11,197 bases of DNA from an uncultured Lachnospiraceae bacterium (GTDB taxonomy: Bacteria; Bacillota_A; Clostridia; Lachnospirales; Lachnospiraceae): NCBI GenBank assembly GCA_902767195.1, contig CACXGS010000198.1:1-11197 (forward strand), given 5' to 3'. The notes beneath the pieces are model-generated. The model did no database searches. It was not told where the DNA came from and worked only from the letters and a program-made list of their open reading frames with translations. This document shows, in pieces, positions 1 through 7,812 of the stretch (within the stretch, counting starts at the first letter, position 1; each line of letters opens with the position of its first letter). Made by a program: the position numbers and the translations under genes.

Positions 1-1080
1 GATGCAAACACGAAAAAGGCCAATGATACCATCTCAGAGGCAGGGAAAAGGATTCGTTCCGCCAACGAAAGAATCGAATCTGCCAAAGATAACCTTAATG
101 ATATTGATCTGGATTCCATAGAGGATGAAAAAGTCCGGGGGAAGATCAGGGATGCCCTGGATGAGCTTAAGCCGGTGGATGATTCCCTTGATACCGTTGC
201 CGAAGATAAAGTGGATAAAGTGTCGGGAGATGACTGCCCGGTCACGGTAGACGTGACTTCGGATCTAAATGAGGCAATCAAAGACCTCAATGAAGAGATT
301 GCAGAATATCAGGGATATATTGATCAGTTAAAGGCTCTTGTGGATGATGATCTGAAGAAGGAGATTGCCGAGCTTCAGGAAGCGCTGAAGGATATGGATC
401 TGAAGACCTATATCGCCAGCATCAAAAAATACTCTGAAGATGTGAAAGAAAAGATTGATCTTCTCCTGGCTCTTCAGCAGAAACTGCCTGAGCTGGAAGC
501 CGGCATCGATCAGATGAATGGAGGGGCAGAACAGCTGGTCAGCAAGAACAAAGACCTGAACGAGGCAGGAGCCACCCTGGCGGAGGGACTGAAGACTCTC
601 AACACCGGATTAACTCAAATGTCAGGCGGAGCAGACACCTTAAGTTCGAAGAATAAACTGCTTAACCAGGGAGCATCCGACATATACAATGGCAGCGGAA
701 AGCTGTTTAAGGGCGCGGGTACTCTGACATCCGGCCTTGACATATATACGGATGGCGTGAACCTGGCCATGAAAGGGACCGGTCAGCTGGCTTCCGGTAT
801 GGGCCTTCTGGTAACTGCCGGCGGCAAGGTTCAGGATGGAATCGGTGAGCTTGGTAAAGGGACCGAAACCCTGGCCGACGGCATGTCCGAGTTTGACGAG
901 GAAGGCATTCAGAAGCTCTCCGACTTGGCAGGAGATGACCTGGTTGAGGTCATCAATCGATTCCGTGCTGTGAAGAAGGCCGACGGAAAGTACGACAGCT
1001 TTGCAGGAAAATCCGACAAGGCCAGCGGAAAAGTACGTTTTATCATTGAGACAGACGAAATCTCAACCGATGACGAATAA
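1..1080 (+). CDS. Coiled-coil / Leu-x-x-Gly heptad-repeat protein, 5' partial
   Basis: The reading frame is open from the first base and ends with TAA at 1078-1080, so 359 codons are visible and the true start lies upstream. Visible codons 1-167 are highly charged and predicted to be coiled coil (many Lys/Glu/Asp with regular Leu/Ile). Codons about 168-298 carry loosely repeated units ending in Gly-Gly or Gly, such as QMNGGAEQL, QMSGGADTL and GTGQLASGM, resembling the X-X-X-Leu-X-X-Gly repeats found in YhgE/Pip-type and some MMPL-associated surface proteins. The C-terminus reads KVRFIIETDEISTDDE and contains no membrane segment, unlike a complete YhgE/Pip protein. I infer an extracytoplasmic or envelope protein, but any signal peptide or membrane anchor would be in the missing part. 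The function is unknown. It is separated from the next operon by a promoter. Confidence 0.75.
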   Translation, partial: DANTKKANDTISEAGKRIRSANERIESAKDNLNDIDLDSIEDEKVRGKIRDALDELKPVDDSLDTVAEDKVDKVSGDDCPVTVDVTSDLNEAIKDLNEEIAEYQGYIDQLKALVDDDLKKEIAELQEALKDMDLKTYIASIKKYSEDVKEKIDLLLALQQKLPELEAGIDQMNGGAEQLVSKNKDLNEAGATLAEGLKTLNTGLTQMSGGADTLSSKNKLLNQGASDIYNGSGKLFKGAGTLTSGLDIYTDGVNLAMKGTGQLASGMGLLVTAGGKVQDGIGELGKGTETLADGMSEFDEEGIQKLSDLAGDDLVEVINRFRAVKKADGKYDSFAGKSDKASGKVRFIIETDEISTDDE

Positions 1081-1089
1081 AAATAATCC

Positions 1090-1118
1090 TTGCAATTATT
1101 GACAGAGCTTGTTATAAT
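1090..1118 (+). promoter_or_regulatory. Sigma-A-type promoter for the rimP-nusA-infB operon
   Basis: TTGCAA at 1090-1095 (4 of 6 matches to the -35 consensus) is followed by a 17-base spacer and a perfect TATAAT at 1113-1118. Transcription would start near 1125, after the upstream gene's stop and before the leader hairpin. A perfect TTGACA at 1099-1104 lies only 8 bases from this -10, and 22 bases from a second TG-extended -10 (TGTTATACT, 1124-1132), so neither of those pairs has normal spacing. The main -10 is convincing; which -35 is used is less certain. Confidence 0.65.
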
Positions 1119-1142
1119 AGTCATGTTATACTTTTAGTTTTT

Positions 1143-1166
1143 AAGAGTGGGCATCCGCCCACTCTT
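1143..1166 (+). terminator. Strong hairpin in the rimP leader (terminator or attenuator)
   Basis: AAGAGTGGGC (1143-1152), loop ATCC, then GCCCACTCTT (1157-1166) form a perfect 10-bp stem with a 4-base loop. The following bases, TATTGTTGT, are T-rich though interrupted. As an intrinsic terminator it could end transcription from the upstream gene. Because the TATAAT promoter lies upstream of it, the hairpin would also sit about 20 bases inside the rimP transcript, making an attenuator or leader structure plausible. No clear alternative antiterminator strand was found in the roughly 75 bases before the rimP start. Confidence 0.7.
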
Positions 1167-1229
1167 TATTGTTGTATGAGGTCAGTCTCAAAGCAGGGAC
1201 TTAACCATTCTTTTAAATGTCTGGAAAGC

Positions 1230-1236
1230 AGGTGAG
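1230..1236 (+). promoter_or_regulatory. Ribosome binding site that decides the rimP start
   Basis: AGGTGAG lies 7 bases before ATG 1244. The in-frame upstream ATG at 1217 has only a weak purine run (CAGGGAC) about 16 bases away, which is too far. This favours ATG 1244 as the rimP start. Confidence 0.65.
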
Positions 1237-1243
1237 ATTCAAC

Positions 1244-1705
1244 ATGAAGAAGACAGAGATTGTTGCGAGGACAGAAGAACTGGTTCTTCCTATTATCCGG
1301 GAGAATGATTTCGAACTGGTTGACGTGGAATACGTAAAGGAAGGAGCCAACTGGTATCTTAGAGTATATGCGGATAAGAAGGGAGGCATCAGTATTGATG
1401 ACTGTGTTCTGATCAGCAGAGCTCTGGAAAAGAAGCTTGATGAAGAAGATTTTATCAGTGATGCCTATATTCTTGAAGTAAGTTCTCCGGGGCTGGGTCG
1501 TCCCCTGAAAAAGGAGAAAGATTTTAAGAGGAGCCTGGGAGAGAAAGTGGAATGCAAGCTTTTTAAGGCTGTGAACAAACAGAAAGAATTCGAGGGTATC
1601 CTGAAAGATTATACAGAAGAAGAGATTACACTGGATATAGATGGAGAAGACCGGACCTTCCAGAGGAAGGATATTGCGGTCATCCGCCTTGCCATTGATT
1701 TCTGA
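1244..1705 (+). CDS. rimP: Ribosome maturation factor RimP
   Basis: This encodes a 153-residue protein matching RimP, which binds the free 30S subunit in the cytoplasm and assists its late assembly. Length fits the family (about 150 residues). Visible landmarks are the N-terminal half with FELVDVEYVKEG and WYLRVYADKKGG (about residues 23-48), followed by the family signature LEVSSPGLGRPLKKEKDF (about residues 81-98). The C-terminal part, with DIDGEDRTFQRKDIAVIRL, is the Sm-like beta-barrel domain. An alternative ATG at 1217 would add nine residues (MSGKQVRFN), but it lacks a well-placed ribosome binding site and family members normally begin close to the chosen start. It is the first gene of the operon, and nusA follows after a 27-base gap, the usual Firmicute arrangement. 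Confidence 0.95.
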   Translation: MKKTEIVARTEELVLPIIRENDFELVDVEYVKEGANWYLRVYADKKGGISIDDCVLISRALEKKLDEEDFISDAYILEVSSPGLGRPLKKEKDFKRSLGEKVECKLFKAVNKQKEFEGILKDYTEEEITLDIDGEDRTFQRKDIAVIRLAIDF

Positions 1706-1719
1706 CAACCGATTGTTTT

Positions 1720-1724
1720 GGAGG
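1720..1724 (+). promoter_or_regulatory. Ribosome binding site that decides the nusA start
   Basis: GGAGG lies 8 bases before ATG 1733. A longer reading from TTG 1718 would begin on top of this site and add MEDNE, which has no ribosome binding site of its own. ATG 1733 is therefore preferred. Confidence 0.75.
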
Positions 1725-1732
1725 ACAATGAA

Positions 1733-3037
1733 ATGAATAGTGAATTGATTTCAGCTCTTGACCAGCTGGAGAAAGAAAAACATATTGATAAGGAAACCAT
1801 TATGGAGGCCATAGAAGAGTCTCTTGTGGGAGCCGCCAGTAAGGACTACGGCAAGAATGCGGTAACCAAAGTAAACATGGACCGTGAGACCGGTGAGATC
1901 TCTGTATATCTGGAGAAGACCGTGGTGGAGGAAGTGGAAGATCCGGTGACACAGATCAGCCTTGAGGATGCGAAGATGATCGATGCTGCTTATGAGCCCG
2001 GCGATATCGTCCGCAAGGAAGTGACCCCCAAGAATTTTGGCAGAATTGCTGCCCAGCATGCCCGTTCCATCATTGTACAGAAGATCAAAGAGGAAGAGCG
2101 GGAGATGATCTACCGCCATTTTTCCGAGAAGGAAAGAGATATCGTAACAGGTGTAGTCCAGCGTTACAATGGCAATAACATCAGCGTCAGCCTGGATGAT
2201 AAGACCGATGCCGTTCTTCTGGAAAAGGAGCAGGTTGCCGGAGAAGTATTCCATCCCACTGACCGCATCAAGTTATATATTCATGAGGTTAAAAGAACGA
2301 ACAAAGGACCTAGGATCGTGATTTCACGAACTCATCCGGGTCTCGTCCGCCGTCTCTTCGAAAAAGAAGTGGCAGAAGTCTTTGACGGAACGGTGGAGAT
2401 TAAGGCCATTGCAAGAGAAGCAGGCTCCAGAACCAAGATCGCTGTCTGGTCCAACGATCCTAATGTGGATCCGGTGGGCGCATGTGTCGGTGTGAATGGA
2501 TCCCGTGTCAACACGATCGTCAACGACCTCCATGGGGAGAAGATTGATGTCATTGAGTGGAGTGATGATCCGGCAGTGCTGATCGAGCATGCCCTCAGTC
2601 CTTCCAAGGTGATTTCCGTCCAGCTTCTGGATGAGGAGAAGAGCGCCAGAGTGATTGTTCCGGATTACCAGCTTTCCCTGGCCATCGGTAAGGAAGGACA
2701 GAATGTCCGTCTGGCGGCAAGACTTACCGGATATAAGATTGATATCAAGAGTGAGAGCCAGGCAGAGGAACTTGGATATTTCGATGAGCAGTATGATGAT
2801 TACGACGATGAGTACTACGATGACGGGAAAGCACCTGAGGACGGCGAATACTACGACGAGGATGGCGAATACTACGACGAAGACGGCGAGTATTACGAGG
2901 AAGACGGCGAGTATTACGACGAGGAAGGTGCATCCGGGAATGATGAATACTATGACGAGAATGATGTAGAAAAGACAGAAGCTGATTATGATAATGAGTA
3001 CTCTGCCGATGACAGCGCTGCATCATATGATAAATAA
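1733..3037 (+). CDS. nusA: Transcription termination/antitermination factor NusA with acidic repeat tail
   Basis: The 434-residue product is NusA, which binds RNA polymerase and nascent RNA and modulates pausing, intrinsic termination and antitermination. Domains in order: the polymerase-binding N-terminal domain (residues 1 to about 125, starting [16 protein letters not shown]), an S1 domain (about 135-198, [13 protein letters not shown]), KH1 with the loop GVNG at 253-256, and KH2 with [15 protein letters not shown] beginning at 319. After about residue 345 the protein continues with some 90 residues made almost only of Asp, Glu, Tyr and Gly, including four tandem DGEYY(D/E)E units. The Bacillus protein stops shortly after KH2, so this is a lineage-type extension, probably disordered. 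Translation likely starts at ATG 1733 behind GGAGG. rnpM follows after 18 bases. Autoregulation through the leader hairpin is possible but not shown. Confidence 0.96.
   Translation: MNSELISALDQLEKEKHIDKETIMEAIEESLVGAASKDYGKNAVTKVNMDRETGEISVYLEKTVVEEVEDPVTQISLEDAKMIDAAYEPGDIVRKEVTPKNFGRIAAQHARSIIVQKIKEEEREMIYRHFSEKERDIVTGVVQRYNGNNISVSLDDKTDAVLLEKEQVAGEVFHPTDRIKLYIHEVKRTNKGPRIVISRTHPGLVRRLFEKEVAEVFDGTVEIKAIAREAGSRTKIAVWSNDPNVDPVGACVGVNGSRVNTIVNDLHGEKIDVIEWSDDPAVLIEHALSPSKVISVQLLDEEKSARVIVPDYQLSLAIGKEGQNVRLAARLTGYKIDIKSESQAEELGYFDEQYDDYDDEYYDDGKAPEDGEYYDEDGEYYDEDGEYYEEDGEYYDEEGASGNDEYYDENDVEKTEADYDNEYSADDSAASYDK
2840..2923 (+). repeat. Four tandem 21-bp units encoding DGEYYDE in nusA
   Basis: In-frame copies lie at 2840-2860, 2861-2881, 2882-2902 and 2903-2923 (NusA residues 370-397). 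They translate to [21 protein letters not shown] and DGEYYDE. Copies differ mainly at synonymous third positions (GAC/GAT, TAC/TAT, GAA/GAG), which indicates either older duplication or selection on the peptide sequence. Confidence 0.92.
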
Positions 3038-3055
3038 GATCGGATCGGTGATACC

Positions 3056-3328
3056 ATGGCGAAAAAGATACCATTACGCCAATGTGTCGGATGTAGGGAG
3101 CAGAAAGCCAAAAAAGACCTGATCCGGGTGATCAGAACCCCGGAAGATCAGGTTGTTGTTGACGACAGTGGTAAGAAGAACGGACGCGGAGCTTATCTGT
3201 GTCCCTCTGCAGACTGCCTTGTGAAGGCCAGGAAATCCAGAGCTCTTGCCCGGGCACTGAAGAAGGAGATCCCTGATGAGATCTATCGGAGTCTGGAGGA
3301 GGAGTTAAATGGCTATGACAGGAAATGA
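3056..3328 (+). CDS. rnpM: RNase P modulator RnpM (YlxR family, DUF448)
   Basis: The 90-residue basic protein matches the YlxR family. Cysteines C10 and C13 (CVGC) and C49 and C54 (CPSADC) form two pairs, and GRGAYLC at residues 43-49 is the family signature. The Bacillus homologue binds RNase P RNA and lowers its activity, and has been named RnpM; I infer the same role here. The start at ATG 3056 has only a weak ribosome binding site (GGTGAT directly before it) and lies 18 bases after the nusA stop, so coupling to nusA translation is likely. The 3' end overlaps ylxQ by 20 bases, and the stretch GGAGGAGGAG near its end serves as the ribosome binding site for that next gene. Confidence 0.93.
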   Translation: MAKKIPLRQCVGCREQKAKKDLIRVIRTPEDQVVVDDSGKKNGRGAYLCPSADCLVKARKSRALARALKKEIPDEIYRSLEEELNGYDRK

Positions 3329-3635
3329 TAAGGTTTTATCCATGATCGGGCTGGCAGCCCGGGCCGGAAAGGTAGTAAGTGGAGAATTCTCTACCGAGAA
3401 GGCGGTGAAGTCAGGGAAGGCATTTCTGACAATAGTAGCGGAAGATGCTTCCGCTAACACAAGGAAGAACTTTACTGACATGTGCGCCTATTATCAGGTT
3501 CCGATCCGAATATATGGTACAAAAGAAGAATTAGGCCGGTGGACCTGCAAGACATACAGGGCTTCCATCTGTATCTTAGATGAAGGTTTTGCAAAGGCAT
3601 TGATGAAAAAAATACGTCTAAATATGGAGGTGTAG
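3309..3635 (+). CDS. ylxQ: YlxQ family L7Ae-like RNA-binding protein
   Basis: This is a 108-residue member of the ribosomal L7Ae/L30e/S12e/Gadd45 fold, the kink-turn RNA-binding family. The signature GLAARAGKVVSGE lies at residues 14-26, and FLTIVAEDASANTRKNF (about 39-55) is the typical central strand and helix. Bacillus YlxQ belongs to the same group; its exact RNA target is unsettled. Two starts are possible behind GGAGGAGGAG (3295-3304): ATG 3309 with a 4-base spacer, or ATG 3315 with a 10-base spacer, which would remove the first two residues. Either way it overlaps the end of rnpM, consistent with translational coupling. Its last codons (ATG GAG GTG TAG) carry the infB ribosome binding site. 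Confidence 0.9.
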   Translation: MAMTGNDKVLSMIGLAARAGKVVSGEFSTEKAVKSGKAFLTIVAEDASANTRKNFTDMCAYYQVPIRIYGTKEELGRWTCKTYRASICILDEGFAKALMKKIRLNMEV

Positions 3636-3638
3636 CGC

Positions 3639-6419
3639 ATGGCAAAAATGAGAGTACATGAATTGGCGAAAGCCTTAGATAAAAGCAGCAAAGAAGTTTT
3701 AAATGCATTAAAGCTGGAGGGGATGGATATCCAGAGCCATATGAGTATGGTGACGGATGAACAGGCCGCAAAAGTGCGGGCCAGGTTTAATAAGTCACAG
3801 GCCCCCAAAGCCCAGGAGCCGGCCAGAAAACCGGCTGCAGCTCAGGGGACCGCACCAGCCACCCGTCCGGCAAGAAAAACGGAAACAGAACAGAAATCCC
3901 CCGAACGTCCGGCAAAAAAACCGGCAGCCAGACCTGTGAGAAGACAGGATGGGACAGCCCAGCAGCCGGTCAGAAGATTTGATGTCAATCCCAGAGCAGA
4001 TCTGCAGAAGAAACAGCAGCCGGAGTTTGTTCCCAGGGCAGGCAGCCAGAGAAAAACAGACAGGCCGGAACGTCCTGCAGGGCAAAGAGGCGAAAGCCGT
4101 CGGGATGACCGGGGCAGAGATGGAAACAGAGATGCCAGAAGACCCAGAGGTGACCGCGATCCAAGGAGCGGTGTACGCCCTGACGGAAGACCCAGGACCG
4201 ACCGTCCTGTAAGATCCGGAGAAAACAGGGACAATCGGGACGGACGCAGCCAGAGATACCGTGACCGTGACGGCCGTAACGCCGGATCCAGAGACGGCGC
4301 AAAAGACGGCAGCGGAAGAAATGCCGGTACCGGTTTCCGGGGCAGAGACAACCGCTCTTACAATAATGACCGGGATAACCGTTCCCGCCGTCCGGCTGAC
4401 AATCGTCGCGGCTCCTTTGACAGTGACGGACAGATGCCTGTAAAAGAGACCAGAAGCGGTAATAACAACCGTCATGAGATCAACAGGGAACATAATAAGA
4501 ACAACGAACGCCGGTCAGCCGGTGAAGGCCGTCAGAACAAAAATAACCGCAAGAATAATAACCGCCGGAATGATTTCGGCACCAATAATAATCAGAGAAG
4601 ACCGAAGAACACGAAGAAGCCTCCGGTATTGCAGCCTCCGAAAAAGGAACAGCCCAAGGAAGAAGTCATCAGAAATATCACTCTTCCCAATCCTGTTTCC
4701 CTGAAGGAACTGGCGGATGCCTGTAAGGTTCAGCCTTCCGTTATCATCAAGAAGCTTTTTATGGCAGGACAGATGGTAACCATTAACACGGAATTTTCCT
4801 TTGATGATGCTGCAGAGATCGCTCTTGAGTACAACTGCATCGCCGAGGAAGAGGTTCAGATCGATGTCATCGAAGAACTCCTCAAGGAAGAGGAAGAAGA
4901 TGAGAGCAAGATGAAGCTCCGTCCGCCTGTGGTCTGTGTTATGGGTCATGTTGACCACGGTAAGACATCTCTTCTGGATGCCATCCGCTCGACCAATGTT
5001 ACAGCAGGAGAGGCTGGTGGAATTACACAGCATATCGGTGCTTCTGTTGTCAAGATCAATGACCAGAAGATCACATTTCTCGACACGCCGGGTCACGAAG
5101 CATTTACTTCCATGAGACTCCGGGGAGCCCAGGCAACGGATATCGCCGTTTTGGTAGTAGCTGCGGATGACGGTGTTATGCCCCAGACTATTGAAGCTAT
5201 CAACCATGCCAAAGCCGCAGAAGTTGAGGTAATCGTTGCTGTCAATAAGATCGATAAAGAAGGGGCTAACATAGAGAGAGTCAAGCAGGAGCTCACGGAA
5301 TACGGCATGATCGCTGAGGACTGGGGTGGAGACACGGTATTTGTTCCGGTTTCTGCCAAGACCGGCGAAGGTATCGATGACCTTCTGGAAATGATTACCC
5401 TGACTGCTGAAGTCCTGGAGCTCAAAGCAAATCCTGACCGGAAGGCAAGGGGACTTGTCATCGAGGCCAAGCTTGATAAAGGCCGCGGCCCGGTAGCTAC
5501 CATCCTGATTCAGAAAGGAACCCTCCATATTGGTGACAGTATCAGTGTAGGCCATGTATACGGCCATGTCCGCGCCATGATCGACGATAAGGGCAACCGG
5601 GTGAAAGAAGCCGGTCCCTCTGTACCGGTAGAGATTCTGGGACTGAATGATGTTCCTTTCTCCGGGGAAGTTATGATGGCTCATGACAATGAAAAGGAAG
5701 CCAGAAATACAGCCGAGGCATTCATCGCATACGGCAGGGAGAAGATGCTTGAAGAGACTAAGAGCAAGCTTTCTCTGGATGATCTGTTCAATCAGATCCA
5801 GGCCGGCAACATTAAGGAACTGAATCTGGTAGTGAAAGCGGATGTACAGGGTTCCGTGGAAGCGGTTCGCCAGAGCCTTGTGAAACTGTCCAATGAGGAA
5901 GTGCAGATTCAGGTTATCCACGGTGGTGTCGGAGCCATCAATGAGTCGGATGTTACGCTGGCCTCTGCCTCCAATGCTATCATCATCGGATTCAATGTCC
6001 GACCGGATGCCATGGCCAAGGCTGCTGTAGAGCGTGAGAAGGTTGATATGAGACTTTATCGTGTCATCTACACTGCCATCGAAGATATCGAGGCTGCCAT
6101 GAAGGGTATGCTGGATCCGGTTTATGCCGAAAAGGTTATCGGCCATGTGGAAGTTCGTCAGACCTATAAGGCCTCCGGTGTGGGAACGATCGCAGGATGT
6201 TACGTGGTCGACGGTACAGTAACCAGAGATTCCCAGGCAAGAATCGTCCGGGACGGTATCGTCATCTACGAAGGCAAACTTGCCTCTTTGAAGCGCTTTA
6301 AGGATGATGTCAAAGAAGTACGTTCCGGATTCGAATGCGGAATCGTTTTTGAGAAGTACAATGATATCAAAGAGGGAGACCAGATCGAGTGCTTCGTGAT
6401 GGAAGAGGTGCCTCGTTAA
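3639..6419 (+). CDS. infB: Translation initiation factor IF-2 with long charged linker
   Basis: The 926-residue GTPase delivers initiator fMet-tRNA to the 30S subunit and promotes subunit joining. Residues 1 to about 52 form a first IF2-N module ([18 protein letters not shown]). Residues about 53-344 are a low-complexity linker rich in Arg, Asp, Asn, Gly, Pro and Gln. A second IF2-N module lies at about 345-400 ([20 protein letters not shown]). The G domain follows with G1 GHVDHGKT at 436-443, GGITQHIG, G3 DTPGH at 482-486, G4 NKID at 536-539 and G5 SAK at 572-574. Domains II, III and the fMet-tRNA-binding C-terminal domain complete the protein. It is longer than the roughly 716-residue Bacillus IF2, the excess lying in the linker. 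GGAGGTG (3626-3632) is 6 bases before ATG 3639. All GTPase motifs are intact. Confidence 0.97.
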   Translation: MAKMRVHELAKALDKSSKEVLNALKLEGMDIQSHMSMVTDEQAAKVRARFNKSQAPKAQEPARKPAAAQGTAPATRPARKTETEQKSPERPAKKPAARPVRRQDGTAQQPVRRFDVNPRADLQKKQQPEFVPRAGSQRKTDRPERPAGQRGESRRDDRGRDGNRDARRPRGDRDPRSGVRPDGRPRTDRPVRSGENRDNRDGRSQRYRDRDGRNAGSRDGAKDGSGRNAGTGFRGRDNRSYNNDRDNRSRRPADNRRGSFDSDGQMPVKETRSGNNNRHEINREHNKNNERRSAGEGRQNKNNRKNNNRRNDFGTNNNQRRPKNTKKPPVLQPPKKEQPKEEVIRNITLPNPVSLKELADACKVQPSVIIKKLFMAGQMVTINTEFSFDDAAEIALEYNCIAEEEVQIDVIEELLKEEEEDESKMKLRPPVVCVMGHVDHGKTSLLDAIRSTNVTAGEAGGITQHIGASVVKINDQKITFLDTPGHEAFTSMRLRGAQATDIAVLVVAADDGVMPQTIEAINHAKAAEVEVIVAVNKIDKEGANIERVKQELTEYGMIAEDWGGDTVFVPVSAKTGEGIDDLLEMITLTAEVLELKANPDRKARGLVIEAKLDKGRGPVATILIQKGTLHIGDSISVGHVYGHVRAMIDDKGNRVKEAGPSVPVEILGLNDVPFSGEVMMAHDNEKEARNTAEAFIAYGREKMLEETKSKLSLDDLFNQIQAGNIKELNLVVKADVQGSVEAVRQSLVKLSNEEVQIQVIHGGVGAINESDVTLASASNAIIIGFNVRPDAMAKAAVEREKVDMRLYRVIYTAIEDIEAAMKGMLDPVYAEKVIGHVEVRQTYKASGVGTIAGCYVVDGTVTRDSQARIVRDGIVIYEGKLASLKRFKDDVKEVRSGFECGIVFEKYNDIKEGDQIECFVMEEVPR

Positions 6420-6436
6420 AAGGAGGAGAATCCTGA

Positions 6437-6823
6437 ATGAGAAAAAACAGTGTTAAAAATACAAGAATCAACTCGGAAGTGATGAAGGAACTGAGCCACA
6501 TCATTTCAAGGGAAATCAAGGATCCCAGAATCAGTCCCATGACTACGGTGGTATCTGTGGAAGTAGCGCCGGATCTTAAGACCTGCAAAGCTTATATCAG
6601 TGTCCTCGGAGACAAGGAAGCCCAGGAGGAAACTCTGGCAGGCTTAAGGAGTGCTCATGGGTTTATCAAAAGGGAGCTGGCCAGAACAGTTAATTTGCGC
6701 AATACTCCCGATATCCGCTTTATTATGGACCAGTCCATTGAGTACGGTGTGAGTATGTCCAGGAAGATTGACGAACTCAATGCCGGACTTCATAAGGGGG
6801 AAGAAGGGATGGATGAGCAGTGA
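6437..6823 (+). CDS. rbfA: 30S ribosome-binding factor RbfA
   Basis: The 128-residue protein matches RbfA, which binds the 30S subunit during late 16S rRNA processing and helps form the central pseudoknot region. Landmarks are the start KNTRINSEVMKELSHIISREIKDPR (about residues 7-31), VAPDLKTCKAYISVLG (about 43-58) and the helix-turn ending RNTPDIRFIMDQSIEYG (about 88-104). These give the single KH-like fold of the family at normal length. AAGGAGGAG lies upstream of ATG 6437, after a 17-base gap from infB. The stop codon overlaps the GTG start of the next gene. Confidence 0.95.
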   Translation: MRKNSVKNTRINSEVMKELSHIISREIKDPRISPMTTVVSVEVAPDLKTCKAYISVLGDKEAQEETLAGLRSAHGFIKRELARTVNLRNTPDIRFIMDQSIEYGVSMSRKIDELNAGLHKGEEGMDEQ

Positions 6824-7782
6824 ATAAGGAATTTCTCAAAATGATCTCGGAAGCATCCTCCATCGCCATGTCCGGACATTTCAGTCCGGACGGAGACTGT
6901 ATCGGAGCCTGTCTGGCTCTGTGTACTTATATCCTGGATCAGTATCCGGAGAAAACTGTCGACATATTTATGGAGCCCATCCAGGAGAAATATCGTTTTC
7001 TGAAATGTGCTGACCGGATTCGTCAGGAGAAGGAAACAGAGTATGATCTCTATGTGGCTCTGGACTGTTCGGAGCCGGAGCGCCTGGGGCCTGCTTATAT
7101 GGAATGGTTTCAGAAGGCAGACCGGACGATTTGCGTGGACCATCATTTGACGAATAAAGGCTTTGGGGACTTATGCATTATAGTACCCGGTGCTTCCTCG
7201 ACCTGTGAGATTCTCTTTGATCTTTTCGATGAGGATAAGATTTCTCTGGAATGTGCGGAGAGTCTTTTTACCGGTCTGGTCCATGACACAGGGGTGTTCT
7301 GTCACAGCAACACCAGCAAACATGTTATGGAAATAGCGGCCTGCCTGATTGGTAAAGGAGTGAATTCGGAGAAGATCATCAGTGAGACTTTCCGAAGCAG
7401 AACCTACCGGCAGAATCTGGTATTGGGAAGAGCTCTTCTGGAGAGTATTCTGATATTGGACCGGAAAGTCATCTTTTCTGTCTTCCGGAAAAAAGATTTT
7501 GAATTCTACGGTGTTGATAAAACGGATCTGGATAATATCGTTGCTCAACTGAAGGCTACAAAAGGTGTTGAGACCGCCATTTTCCTTTATGAGACCGGGC
7601 CGGATAAGTACAAGGTGAGCCTGCGGTCCGGTGACCGGGTGAATGTTGCCGCCATAGCGTCACTCTTCGGAGGAGGTGGCCACAGGAAGGCATCCGGCTG
7701 TACGGTTACAGGAAAACCACGGGATATCGTCATGAATATTGCGGCTTATGTAGAAGAACAGCTGGAACAGTCACTTCAGTGA
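6820..7782 (+). CDS. nrnA: DHH/DHHA1 phosphoesterase, NrnA-type nano-RNase / pAp phosphatase
   Basis: The 320-residue product belongs to the NrnA-like DHH family, cytoplasmic enzymes that hydrolyse 2-5 base RNA fragments and 3'-phosphoadenosine 5'-phosphate. Metal-binding motifs are intact: GHFSPDGDCIG (residues 19-29, with H20, D24 and D26), LDCSE with D82, the DHH triad at 107-109, and VHDTG with D156. The C-terminal DHHA1 substrate-binding loop GGGGHRKASGC lies at 284-294. The start GTG 6820 overlaps the rbfA stop in GTGA, so translation is probably coupled. A later in-frame ATG at 6841 would remove seven residues and is less likely. Position between rbfA and truB is standard for Firmicutes. 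Cyclic-di-AMP-related GdpP proteins share the DHH core but carry membrane and PAS parts, absent here. Confidence 0.92.
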   Translation: MNKEFLKMISEASSIAMSGHFSPDGDCIGACLALCTYILDQYPEKTVDIFMEPIQEKYRFLKCADRIRQEKETEYDLYVALDCSEPERLGPAYMEWFQKADRTICVDHHLTNKGFGDLCIIVPGASSTCEILFDLFDEDKISLECAESLFTGLVHDTGVFCHSNTSKHVMEIAACLIGKGVNSEKIISETFRSRTYRQNLVLGRALLESILILDRKVIFSVFRKKDFEFYGVDKTDLDNIVAQLKATKGVETAIFLYETGPDKYKVSLRSGDRVNVAAIASLFGGGGHRKASGCTVTGKPRDIVMNIAAYVEEQLEQSLQ

Positions 7783-7812
7783 GATTACGGGGAATAATAA
7801 AGGAAAGATGAG

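Noticed and set aside
1217..1243. Upstream ATG 1217 as the rimP start
   Set aside because: It has no ribosome binding site at suitable distance, and ATG 1244 has AGGTGAG 7 bases before it and matches the usual family start.
1718..1732. TTG 1718 as the nusA start
   Set aside because: It overlaps the GGAGG that serves ATG 1733 and would add five residues not typical of NusA.
2655..2969. Plus-strand overlapping frame within nusA, Met/Thr-rich
   Set aside because: It is the alternate-frame reading of the acidic repeat region and has no independent start signal or domain.
3795..4493. Minus-strand open frames opposite the IF2 linker
   Set aside because: They mirror the low-complexity Arg/Asp/Gly-rich sequence and give Ser/Pro/Val-rich translations without a domain or ribosome binding site.
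4860..4915. Internal translation start in infB giving a short IF2 form, as in E. coli
   Set aside because: An in-frame ATG lies before the G domain at 4911, but the purine-rich stretch before it encodes a Glu run and no ribosome binding site stands at normal spacing.
4515..6146. 543-codon open frame on the minus strand opposite infB
   Set aside because: It lies wholly opposite a strongly conserved infB region with intact GTPase motifs, has no recognisable domain, and is the kind of shadow frame produced by codon bias.
7783..7812. Separate promoter before truB
   Set aside because: The 30-base gap contains only the ribosome binding site and no -10/-35 pair.
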